Positions 1 to 9,186 of a stretch of 36,619 bases of DNA are shown piece after piece. How positions within the stretch are numbered: position 1 is the stretch's first letter; the number at the start of each line of letters is the position of its first letter. This DNA is from Candidatus Sumerlaeia bacterium. Lineage in GTDB: Bacteria > Sumerlaeota > Sumerlaeia > SLMS01. The notes beneath the pieces were generated by a model that saw only the letters and a program-made list of their open reading frames with translations, was not told the origin of the DNA and ran no database searches. Location: the NCBI GenBank assembly GCA_020831705.1, contig JAFIGB010000090.1, forward strand, positions 1 through 36,619, written 5' to 3'. The translations under genes and the position numbers were made by a program.

Positions 1-1274
<1,274 letters not shown>

Positions 1275-1309
1275 GGAGCCGGATAAGCCTCCTCCCCGCA
1301 AGGTGATCC

Positions 1310-1831
1310 ATGCCCCACTGGCTGGAAAATCCCAAGGTAAGAATCATTGGAGCAGGGCTGCTGCTGGCATGTCTCATCGCCGTGGCAGCCAATCTCCTCC
1401 GCATGGAACCCACGGCGGAGGATCGGGTTCGCGACACCGTCATCCATGCGATCCAGTCCTTTGAGGCGGGTGACAGGGACCGTTTCCTGGATCAGTTTGC
1501 CGCTACTGTCAACGTCGACACGGGGCAATACGGAAGGTTTTCCAGTCGCGACGACGTGGGTGCTGCCGCCGCCCGCGCCTTCGACCAATTGAGCTATATA
1601 AATATACGCCCCCAGAATATTGACGTTCGCCTCGACGAGGAAGAGCAGAACGCCTTCGTCATGCTCGAATTCCACTGGACGGTTTCGGGGACGATGTACC
1701 CCAACCAGCGGAATCGCTCCGAGTCACGCAACGAGGATGGAGCAACGGAAAGAGCCACCATCGGTCTTGTCCAAACAGACGGACGCTGGGTGATTCAGGA
1801 AGCCATCTGGCAACCGGGAGGACACCGATGA
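1310..1831 (+). CDS. Membrane-anchored protein of unknown function, possibly NTF2/SnoaL-like
   Basis: A 173-residue protein with one N-terminal membrane segment (about residues 11-29, IIGAGLLLACLIAVAANLL) and a soluble domain that is probably periplasmic. The domain starts with a helix (VRDTVIHAIQSFEAGDRDRFLDQFA), continues with beta-rich sequence and ends with DGRWVIQEAIWQPGG. A helix followed by a sheet closing on a GRW-type strand is typical of the NTF2/SnoaL/DUF4440 fold; this is a fold guess, not a family match. AAGGTG precedes the ATG at 1310. The stop overlaps the next start as ATGA (1828-1831), so the two genes are probably translationally coupled. Function unknown. Confidence 0.8.
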   Translation: MPHWLENPKVRIIGAGLLLACLIAVAANLLRMEPTAEDRVRDTVIHAIQSFEAGDRDRFLDQFAATVNVDTGQYGRFSSRDDVGAAAARAFDQLSYINIRPQNIDVRLDEEEQNAFVMLEFHWTVSGTMYPNQRNRSESRNEDGATERATIGLVQTDGRWVIQEAIWQPGGHR

Positions 1832-2784
1832 TACGGACATCCCTCCTGGTGGGAGCGGTCGCCCTCCTCGCTGGTGGATGCGCGAAACCGCGTGTCCAAG
1901 AGGAACCGGTGGTCCCATCGACCGCGCCGGACCGCGTCAATGTCACATGGATTCATGTTCCGGGGGACGATCCGGCCACGGCCCTTCGCAATCGCCTCCG
2001 CGAGGACAAATCCTTTCATGGCCTCCTGCTGATAGACACTGGGGAGAACCTCCTTGATCCCCGGTCCGTCCGGCTAACATGGGAGGGGGAACCCATCGAC
2101 CATTTTGTCTACTACAAGTCACCGGGTAGCGCCCTTCTCTTTGTCCTCCCCGACCAGGAACCCTTTCGCCAGCAGACGGTCGGGTACCTGAAAATTCATG
2201 GAGCAATGCTGGGCGAGAATCGAACCGCGGTGATTCAGGAATTCCCCCTTCTATTCAGTGACGATGACTTCGAGGAGCAGGAAACAGCGCGGAAGAACCG
2301 TGGCGGTGAGAGAATCCAGGTGGTCAACCCGGAGCGCCGACCCATTGAGGGCGCCTGGCTTTTTGGGCAACGCCGGGAGGACCTGGTGACACGGTCTGAC
2401 GAGGGCGGCATGTTTCAACTCGACGCTCCCAGCCGCAGCAGCTCCCCCATTCATTACGCCTGGGCAGATGGTTTCTGGACCCATGCCTTTGACCCCGTCC
2501 ACGAGCGCCGGGTTACGCTTCTCCCCCGACTGGATGCCACGAATGTGGAATTGGACTTCACCCTGACGTCCCCTGACGGTGAACGTATAGACAGCGCCCT
2601 TCTACTTGTTGCCGATGACACCTACCTTCACTGGCGCGGGTCGGCAATGAACACCTCCATCCCCGCTGATCGGGATGCGAAGGTGCTCATCATGGCACCG
2701 GGGCATTCGCAAAGACTTCTGGATATCAATGAGCTGACAGACGGTAACAAAGTGGAACTGATCCGGTCGTCCGGATCCAATTAA
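1828..2784 (+). CDS. Putative lipoprotein of unknown function
   Basis: A 318-residue protein starting with a lipoprotein signal peptide (MIRTSLLVGAVALLAGGC, predicted lipidated Cys at residue 18), so it should be membrane-anchored outside the cytoplasm. The body looks beta-rich. One segment (about residues 165-190, IQVVNPERRPIEGAWLFGQR followed by TRSDEGGMFQLDAP) has the G-A-x-V/L...T-x-D-x-G-x-F pattern of carboxypeptidase-regulatory-like beta-sandwiches, and a second such unit may follow around residue 245. It overlaps the upstream gene by 4 bp and is probably co-expressed with it. It ends 3 bp from the convergent OppC-like gene. No enzyme motif seen. Confidence 0.82.
   Translation: MIRTSLLVGAVALLAGGCAKPRVQEEPVVPSTAPDRVNVTWIHVPGDDPATALRNRLREDKSFHGLLLIDTGENLLDPRSVRLTWEGEPIDHFVYYKSPGSALLFVLPDQEPFRQQTVGYLKIHGAMLGENRTAVIQEFPLLFSDDDFEEQETARKNRGGERIQVVNPERRPIEGAWLFGQRREDLVTRSDEGGMFQLDAPSRSSSPIHYAWADGFWTHAFDPVHERRVTLLPRLDATNVELDFTLTSPDGERIDSALLLVADDTYLHWRGSAMNTSIPADRDAKVLIMAPGHSQRLLDINELTDGNKVELIRSSGSN
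2585..2592 (+). repeat. GTATAGAC motif copy 1
   Basis: In the lipoprotein gene, read as Arg-Ile-Asp (CGT ATA GAC). Flanks are C before and A after. Confidence 0.6.
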
Positions 2785-2787
2785 CTT

Positions 2788-4302
2788 TTACTTCTGGTCG
2801 CGCTTGGGATCGAGAGCATCGCGTATTCCCTCGCCAACGAGGTTGAAGCTCGTCACGGTGAAAAAGATGGCGAGGCCGGGGAAGATCGTCAGCCACCACA
2901 ACCCCTGTATATCATTACGCCCGTTGTTCAACAGGTCGCCCCAGCTTGCCATCGGTTGTGGAACTCCAAAACCGAGGAAGCTCAATGCGCTTTCCACGAC
3001 AATGGAACCGGCAATACCAAAGCTGACGACAACAAGGATTGGCCCGAGCCCGTTGGGCAGGATGTGCATGAAGATGATGCGCAGATGGCCGCCACCAAGA
3101 GCACGGACCGAGTGAACATAATCAAGGTCCCGGAGGCGCAGGAACTCCGCACGCTGAAGCCGGGCCACGGCTGTCCAGCCAAGAAACGCCAGGGCAAGGA
3201 TGATGTTGAGCAGGGAGGCCTGGAGGAAAGCCTGAACCGCGAGGATCAACACGAGGGCCGGAAAGCAAATCACAATCTCCATCAACCGGGATAGAAGTAT
3301 ATCCGTTATTTTGCCGAAGTAACCGGCCATGGCCCCAAGAACGATCCCAATGAAGGTGTACAGGGATACGGCAAAAATTCCGATGAGCATCGACACACGG
3401 GCGCCATACACCATCCGGGCAAGGACGTCGCGACCGTTGGTATCCGTGCCCAGCCAGTGCCAGTTCTGGTTTTCGGCGCGCTCCTCGACGGGAATCAGCC
3501 ACGTTGGAGCCTGGCGGGCATCACCCACAATGTTCTCATTTTCACCGTAGGGAACGATGGTGCGTATGACCCGGGAATTGGTTTCGCGGAATAGATCATC
3601 AGCAATCATGCGGCGGTAGGGACGTGCGTCGGATATGGTGGGATATATCTGCTTGATTGCAGCCGTTCCGCCGAGGGCCGCAAGGGGCACGAGAACCCAA
3701 TAGAAACGCCTGACGACAGGGATGCGGCGAAGTGGCCATGAGAGGACGAGTCCCCCCGCAAGAAGCAATGTATATACCTCCCAGAACCGCAGGGCACGAA
3801 ACGCGGGGAACCGGGACACCAATGCCATTTCGGCATCGTATAGCCCCTCAATTTCATCCAACAGGTCCCAAAATCCATCAGGATCCACTTCCGGATCATT
3901 CGCCATGGAACGGAACCGGGCTGCCAGATCGAGGAGGACTTCGGTTGGCTCCTCCGCGAGATAAACAGCAGCCTCGGCAACACGTCGATCAAAGCCTGCG
4001 AGCTTTTCTGGAACTTCCGACGGGGGTACGGACTCCTCGGCGAAGTCCATGATTGTTTCCTCGCAAAGCCCCAGGGAGTTGTCCAAATCCAGGGGAAAAA
4101 CCGTCTTGATGTATAGAGGCCGCGAATTGGCGAGGAGGGGACACAGAACGGCCACAAGGAGCACGAAAAGAATGGCAAGGAGGGCGGCAACAGCAAGGCG
4201 GTTGCGGGCGAAATCACGGCGGGTCTGCTCCCAGTAGGATGCCTGATCCCCCGATTGCTGGGTCTGCATGGGATTGGAAATGTTGGAATTCAGCATCGTC
4301 AT
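2788..4302 (-). CDS. Oligopeptide/dipeptide ABC transporter permease, OppC/DppC-like, with large insertion
   Basis: Inner-membrane permease of a peptide/nickel-type ABC importer. The C-terminal 230 residues are standard BPD_transp_1: WHWLGTDTNGRDVLARMVYGAR (about 281 on), several membrane helices, and the EAA loop (about 395-415, RALGGGHLRIIFMHILPNG) that contacts the ATPase. The ending, SFNLVGEGIRDALDP, is classic for OppC. The protein has 504 residues, against about 300 usually. The extra ~200 residues lie between TM1 (about 35-58) and the LGTD motif. They comprise an acidic helical stretch (about 75-160) and two probable extra membrane helices (about 165-225). The start overlaps the end of the OppB-like gene by 4 bp. 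Substrate not inferable from sequence. Confidence 0.93.
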   Translation of the reverse strand: MTMLNSNISNPMQTQQSGDQASYWEQTRRDFARNRLAVAALLAILFVLLVAVLCPLLANSRPLYIKTVFPLDLDNSLGLCEETIMDFAEESVPPSEVPEKLAGFDRRVAEAAVYLAEEPTEVLLDLAARFRSMANDPEVDPDGFWDLLDEIEGLYDAEMALVSRFPAFRALRFWEVYTLLLAGGLVLSWPLRRIPVVRRFYWVLVPLAALGGTAAIKQIYPTISDARPYRRMIADDLFRETNSRVIRTIVPYGENENIVGDARQAPTWLIPVEERAENQNWHWLGTDTNGRDVLARMVYGARVSMLIGIFAVSLYTFIGIVLGAMAGYFGKITDILLSRLMEIVICFPALVLILAVQAFLQASLLNIILALAFLGWTAVARLQRAEFLRLRDLDYVHSVRALGGGHLRIIFMHILPNGLGPILVVVSFGIAGSIVVESALSFLGFGVPQPMASWGDLLNNGRNDIQGLWWLTIFPGLAIFFTVTSFNLVGEGIRDALDPKRDQK

Positions 4303-5996
4303 TGCCCCTCATACGAAATGCGGGGATCGACGACTGCGTAAAGAAGATCGGCGATGAGAATGCCGAGGAGCGTCAAAAATGCGGAAAGAAAAAGCAGGGC
4401 GTTCACAACAGGGTAATCACGCTGGACGATGGCATCAAGGGTCAGGACACCCATGCCGGGAATGGTGAAGATCGATTCGATGATGATGGCCCCGGCGATG
4501 AGTTCGGGAAGAATGCTGGCACTGATGGTAATGAGGGGGATCAGCGAATTCCTGAAGGCATGGCGGAAGACCACGCTTCGCCAGGAGACGCCCTTCGCCT
4601 TGGCGGTGCGTATATAATCCTGGGAAATCACCTCCAGCATGGCGCTGCGAACCTGGCGGGAAAGAAAGGCAAGACTCCCGTAGGTAAGACAAAGAACTGG
4701 AAGGACAAGATGCCAAAGGCGGTCGAAGAACCATTGTGAGAAGGCAACACCGTCAGCACCAAGATGAATCCCCTCGCTATTGATACCCCGGGCGGGAAAG
4801 AGATTGAGGAACGGTGGACCGGTCATCGTGAGCAACAGCAGCCCCGCCACCCAGAAACTCGGCAGGGAATAGAGGATGAACAGCATCAGCGTGACGATCT
4901 TGTCACCGGTGGAGTTCTTGTTGATTGCGGAAAGTATCCCGAGGGGGATGGCGATGATATAACTTAGAAGGACTGAAAGGAGGGAGATCACCAGCGAAAT
5001 CGGGAGGGCATCCCGAATGAGGGACATCACGGGACGTCTATATGTATAGGAGTCGCCAAAGTCGAGCCTGAATGCCTGCCCCGCCCACATCCCGAACTGG
5101 GTATTGCTGATAATATTCCAGCCATGGCGGGCAATTCCGGGGTCCTGATAGGAGATCATTTCCCGGCGCCACCAGCTTCTCCATCTGGCCATGATCTCAT
5201 CAGAGTTGGTTGCAAATTCCAGGTCATCCGCTGCAAAGCGAAATCCCGTCTGCCCCTGGAGCGCCCTGTTCACGCGGGCACGGGTCACCGGGTCGATGGC
5301 GTTGAGATTTCGCACCAGATGGGGAACGCTGTAGGCACCGATCTGGCGGACTTCCTGATAGAGTTCCTCCTCCATGTCCGTTCCCGGGGCCGTCGCCAGC
5401 CATTGCTCCACCGCATGACGCCCTGCTTCATCTGTATAGCGCTCCCTGTTTTCCTCAAACCACTGCCGATAATGGGCATGGATCTCATCACGGGACGCCC
5501 CGGCCGGCGGTGACGGCGCACCGGGCGCCAGTCGGGGCAGGAGTTCGGCAAGCATTCGACGCCGCGCATCCTCCGACACCGTCTCGACGGCCTCTCCCGC
5601 GGAGCCTGTGGGAAGGCGCTCGCCAGGGGTGCCGATCATTTCATATCGTTCCAGAACCGGTTCCAGAGCGATGGTATTGACGCGGACGAGACGGCGGCGG
5701 GCCTCGTCCTGCCAGAAGGAAGCGGTCCTGTATAGATCATCAATGGCGCGATGGGCCTGGGTGGTGCGTGAATCAAAGCGCAGGTTCAGCACCATCGGCC
5801 TGTCGAGGCCAAGGTTCCGGCGGTTGCGTTCCACCAGGTCCTGGTAGGCCACATTGCTGGTTCCCCCACCGCCGGGCTGGATGCTCATGGTTGCGGGATC
5901 ACCGGGAGTCAACCGGGTGACGACAAAGGTAATGACCGTGATCCCAAAGAGGGTCACAAAGAGCAGGAAAATCCGCTTGATGATATATTCAAACAC
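4299..5996 (-). CDS. Oligopeptide/dipeptide ABC transporter permease, OppB/DppB-like, with periplasmic insertion
   Basis: Partner permease of the OppC-like protein. It opens with the standard OppB N-terminus (MFEYIIKRIFLLFVTLFGIT then VVTRLTPGDPA). From about residue 295 it resumes with FGDSYTYRRPVMSLIRDALP, five further membrane helices and an EAA loop (about 458-480, RTAKAKGVSWRSVVFRHAFRN), ending DLLYAVVDPRISYEGQ. The length is 565 residues, against about 310-330 for the family. About 260 residues are inserted after TM1, where the family normally has a short periplasmic loop. Part of the insert (about 205-270, IGAYSVPHLVRNLNAIDPVT and a later MARWRSWWRRE) looks like a HEAT-type repeat. It is the middle gene of a three-gene operon with no ATPase gene. 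Confidence 0.93.
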   Translation of the reverse strand: MFEYIIKRIFLLFVTLFGITVITFVVTRLTPGDPATMSIQPGGGGTSNVAYQDLVERNRRNLGLDRPMVLNLRFDSRTTQAHRAIDDLYRTASFWQDEARRRLVRVNTIALEPVLERYEMIGTPGERLPTGSAGEAVETVSEDARRRMLAELLPRLAPGAPSPPAGASRDEIHAHYRQWFEENRERYTDEAGRHAVEQWLATAPGTDMEEELYQEVRQIGAYSVPHLVRNLNAIDPVTRARVNRALQGQTGFRFAADDLEFATNSDEIMARWRSWWRREMISYQDPGIARHGWNIISNTQFGMWAGQAFRLDFGDSYTYRRPVMSLIRDALPISLVISLLSVLLSYIIAIPLGILSAINKNSTGDKIVTLMLFILYSLPSFWVAGLLLLTMTGPPFLNLFPARGINSEGIHLGADGVAFSQWFFDRLWHLVLPVLCLTYGSLAFLSRQVRSAMLEVISQDYIRTAKAKGVSWRSVVFRHAFRNSLIPLITISASILPELIAGAIIIESIFTIPGMGVLTLDAIVQRDYPVVNALLFLSAFLTLLGILIADLLYAVVDPRISYEGQ

Positions 5997-6021
5997 GGTT
6001 TGCGGGCGTGTGCTCCGTGGT

Positions 6022-8139
6022 TCAGTTGCCGCGATCGGCCGGGTTGGCCCACCACCACTCGCTGAAGTTCATTGGGTATCCACTGGGGTACAGCTTCACT
6101 CCCCGAAGGTTGCGGTTCAGAAAATATGTCTGCTCAAACCCGAATAGAAAGCTATACGGTTGTTCATCGGCGATGATCTGGTGAATTTCCCGGGAGATGG
6201 CCCAGCGCTCCTCCTGGTCCATCGTGCGGCGCAGGCGGACGGTCAACTCGTCCACACGGTCATTGTGGAAGGACACGGTGTTGTTCCCCCCAGATTCACT
6301 TTGGGAGCTGTGCCATGTCACAAAGGGATCGGGGTCCATGCTGGCCATCCATGCAAGGCGGATCGCATCAAAGTTTTTCTCCCGGGCCTTGCGCAGGAAG
6401 ATGGCCCATTCCGACCTGCTGATGTTAACGCGGATACCCGCCTGCTCAAGGGACTCCTTGATAATGTCTGCAATCTTCTGATGGTAATCCCGGGCATTGT
6501 GAATGGCGTATTCAAACTCCAACTGGACCATGCGGCCGTTGATTTCCTTCTCGCGAATGCCGTCCCCGGTGCGGTCACGCCACCCGGCCCGCCCAAGAAG
6601 CCGAATCGCAGCGCGGGGATCGTAGGGAATCGGTTCCACATCGTGGTTGTAGGCGGGGCTGTTGTAGTAGAAGGGGCCATCAACGGGAAAGGCGAGACCG
6701 TAGTGGACATTCTCGGCGATTTCCTCGCGGGGAATCAACATGGCCAGTGCCCGGCGGACATCCTTGTCCTGGAAGATTTCCCTCTCCAGGTTCCAGCCAA
6801 TATAGGTGTATAGAAACCCGGTGCTTCTTGCGCGGACGACCCGCTCCAGGAATTCCGCCGTGTTGGTTTCCCGCTGGGCCCAGGTGGAAGGCTCGACTTC
6901 AAGGTCGGCATCGACACGCCCGGCGACCAGGTCACGAATGACCGTGGATGCCTCCCTGTATAGCACCCAGCTGATCTCATCCATCCAGGGCTGGCCCTTT
7001 TTCCAGCGTGGGATTGCCCCATCGGGCAGATCATTTTTCCAGTAATCGGGATTGCGCTCGATGGTGAGCGACTCCCCGCGGCGGTGCTCCCGGAAGCGAT
7101 ACGGGCCTGTATAGACAGGGTTGTCCTTGAACGGATGGTCATTGAAGGCCTCGCCGAAGGCAACCTCGTCACCGCCATATTGGTCGGGATTAAAGACGGA
7201 CCTGGGCAGGAAGTACGCACCGCCATTCTGGGCAAGCTCACCACCAACAAGCGCCAATGCCTCGTAGTAGGGCTGGCGGTAATGAAACCGAACCCGCGAG
7301 CCGTCCTCGCTTGCCTCCACCATCTCCACTTCCGAAAAGAGGCTCCGGTAGGGCTGGGCATCGACGGTGGGATTCATGATCGTCTCCACGCTGAAGACAA
7401 CATCATGCCCGGTGAAGGGTTCCCCGTTGTGCCACTTGATGTTTGGCCGGATGAAAAATTCGAACCCGCAGTTGATCTTGGCGAAGGGAAGTGTCTCTTC
7501 GGTACTTCCATAAGTGACGGTGTATGTGGCGAGATCCTCCGTCTTGATCGTCACCGGTTCTTCGCGTTCGGAGGCATAAGCGGTATCGATGGTTACCGTA
7601 TGGGTCTGGCGGGTTACCCGACCCTCAAAACGGTCACCGCCCCAATTCTCTGTGAGAACAACATAATCCTCGCCAACTTCGGCAAGATCGAACTTGTTCC
7701 ACGTTCCCTGCCAGGCTCCCGGGACGAACGTGAAGGAATCTCCTTCAGGGTCACCGAGGATGCGGCCTTCCTGAACCTCCCCGCCGTCCAACTGGACGAG
7801 GTCGAACTCGCGCCAGTGCCAGGCCATCTCGGCGTAAAACTCCATCGTTTCCGCATCACGGTTCACCAACGAGTCGGTCATGTGATTCAGCACCACACGG
7901 GAAGGGGCTGCGGTGGTGGTGATGGCATTGAGATGATCGAACTCCGCGGCGTTGCGCAGACGAAGCCTTCCTCCCCGCCGGGGTGTTGCCGACTCCCTGA
8001 TTTCATCCGTGACATCGGGATTGAAGGTATCGGCGACGACCGGTTCGAGAACCGGGGATGCTGCCGGGGCTGGATGGGGAGCCACGATGGCAAGTGCAAG
8101 AATCAGAGTGGAAAGGGTGATGTCTTTTCTGGGAATCAT
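6022..8139 (-). CDS. Peptide/nickel-type ABC transporter substrate-binding protein (SBP family 5)
   Basis: Extracytoplasmic solute-binding protein of the DppA/OppA type that delivers ligand to the OppBC-like permeases encoded just downstream. An N-terminal Sec signal (STLILALAIVAPHPAPAAS, cleavage near residue 28) has no lipobox Cys. Hallmarks are IKWHNGEPFTGHDVVFSVE (about 230-248), YTGPYRFREHRRGESLTIER, NPDYWKN and the C-terminal AWMASMDPDPFVTWHSSQSE. At 705 residues it is about 150 longer than usual. The extra sequence lies at about 95-215 and is a tryptophan-rich beta-type stretch ahead of the IKWHNGEPF motif. It is the first gene of the operon, 25 bp before the OppB-like gene; the ligand cannot be deduced. 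Confidence 0.94.
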   Translation of the reverse strand: MIPRKDITLSTLILALAIVAPHPAPAASPVLEPVVADTFNPDVTDEIRESATPRRGGRLRLRNAAEFDHLNAITTTAAPSRVVLNHMTDSLVNRDAETMEFYAEMAWHWREFDLVQLDGGEVQEGRILGDPEGDSFTFVPGAWQGTWNKFDLAEVGEDYVVLTENWGGDRFEGRVTRQTHTVTIDTAYASEREEPVTIKTEDLATYTVTYGSTEETLPFAKINCGFEFFIRPNIKWHNGEPFTGHDVVFSVETIMNPTVDAQPYRSLFSEVEMVEASEDGSRVRFHYRQPYYEALALVGGELAQNGGAYFLPRSVFNPDQYGGDEVAFGEAFNDHPFKDNPVYTGPYRFREHRRGESLTIERNPDYWKNDLPDGAIPRWKKGQPWMDEISWVLYREASTVIRDLVAGRVDADLEVEPSTWAQRETNTAEFLERVVRARSTGFLYTYIGWNLEREIFQDKDVRRALAMLIPREEIAENVHYGLAFPVDGPFYYNSPAYNHDVEPIPYDPRAAIRLLGRAGWRDRTGDGIREKEINGRMVQLEFEYAIHNARDYHQKIADIIKESLEQAGIRVNISRSEWAIFLRKAREKNFDAIRLAWMASMDPDPFVTWHSSQSESGGNNTVSFHNDRVDELTVRLRRTMDQEERWAISREIHQIIADEQPYSFLFGFEQTYFLNRNLRGVKLYPSGYPMNFSEWWWANPADRGN
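7109..7116 (+). repeat. GTATAGAC motif copy 2
   Basis: In the binding-protein gene, antisense to it. The gene strand reads GTC TAT ACA (Val-Tyr-Thr), a different phase from copy 1. Flanks are T and A. Confidence 0.6.
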
Positions 8140-8231
8140 GGATGGAGCCTCTATCAGATTTGACGATTATTTCGTCCCGTTTTGAATTTTCCTATGCCGA
8201 AGGGTCTGGCCTGTTCCATACTTGTTTTCAG

Positions 8232-8249
8232 GACCGGGTCGTCCCGGTC
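8232..8249. repeat. Perfect inverted repeat in a divergent intergenic region
   Basis: GACCGGG, a 4-base loop, then CCCGGTC, giving a 7-bp stem. It lies in the 274-bp gap (8140-8413) between the leftward binding-protein gene and the rightward gene at 8414, so it sits upstream of both. No U-run follows on either strand, which argues against a terminator. An operator or 5'-UTR structure is possible. I see no convincing -35/-10 pair in this gap. Confidence 0.35.
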
Positions 8250-8413
8250 GAGGGGACTCCATTCTGGGAGCCCCTGCACACCAATGCAAGGAACAATCCG
8301 ATCACCGAATAATCTGCATTTTCTTCTCGACCCGCCTCCCGCACCACTAAACGATCCCTTACTGAAAGGGCGGGTTTGGTTACCTCCCCAACCACGATAT
8401 TCAGGGAGGCCTG

Positions 8414-9127
8414 ATGTTCACCCAGAGGTCCACCATGACATCCCCTGCATCTTCCGGGCACCAAACAAGCAGCCCCCTTCGCGAAGGGCTCCTCGCTTCG
8501 GATTTGGGTGCCAGCGAGGTGAGCACGCCACGATCGCTCACCGGTCGTAACCCCGATGGGATCTCCACGGAAACCCAGCGTGTCCTCATCCTTCTGGGTG
8601 GTGGCGTCATTGGGCTGGTTTTCCTGCTTCTGCTGGCCCAAAGCATGAATCCCTCCGATGATGATCTAATTTCCCGCGACATTGTGGCGGCCTTTGCCCC
8701 CCTTGACGGTGTCTGGGTCGGCCAGGTCACAGAACTCGATGCCAATGGGAAGGCCGTCCAGACCTTCCGGGAGCACCGGGAATTTCACCCCGCCACCACG
8801 CTGATCCTGAATTCCAATGTCACCAGAATTCACAAGGATGGGCGCACCGAGACTTCCGTCTGGGTCATGCGGGAGCATTCCGATGGATCTTTCACCTCCT
8901 CCCTTAATCAGGACACGGGGTCCACGGTGGCACCCTTCAGGGGCTCCATCGACAACGGGCATTATTTCTGGCAGCGAAGGCACGAAGACGTGTTGGAAAT
9001 TCACCGGATGACGGTGATGGGAAATTCCCTTCATATTGAGGAAATCCGCCTGCCTGCCGATGGCAACGGGGACAAACTTTCCATCCTTTCCGGACGGCTC
9101 CAACGCATGGAGATGGTTGACCACTAG
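8414..9127 (+). CDS. Single-pass membrane protein of unknown function
   Basis: A 237-residue protein with a polar Ser/Thr-rich N-terminus (about 1-53), one membrane helix (about 58-76, VLILLGGGVIGLVFLLLLAQ) and a soluble C-terminal domain. That domain begins FAPLDGVWVGQVTELDANGKAV and is rich in beta strands, resembling small lipocalin-like or DUF-type barrels that open with a G-x-W-x-G strand; no family is recognised. GGGAGG lies just before the ATG at 8414; an in-frame ATG at 8435 is an alternative. purH follows 59 bp downstream on the same strand, but nothing indicates a functional link. Confidence 0.75.
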   Translation: MFTQRSTMTSPASSGHQTSSPLREGLLASDLGASEVSTPRSLTGRNPDGISTETQRVLILLGGGVIGLVFLLLLAQSMNPSDDDLISRDIVAAFAPLDGVWVGQVTELDANGKAVQTFREHREFHPATTLILNSNVTRIHKDGRTETSVWVMREHSDGSFTSSLNQDTGSTVAPFRGSIDNGHYFWQRRHEDVLEIHRMTVMGNSLHIEEIRLPADGNGDKLSILSGRLQRMEMVDH

Positions 9128-9186
9128 GATGCCTTGGGGTTTATCTCAGCGCGGTTTGAAAATTCCGTGCAAAGGTTCCCCAACAA

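Noticed and set aside
7084-8163. 359-codon open frame on the plus strand
   Set aside because: Antisense to the binding-protein gene, whose motifs and signal peptide are clear.
8232-8249. Hairpin as a Rho-independent terminator
   Set aside because: There is no U-run on either strand, and it lies upstream of both flanking genes, not downstream.
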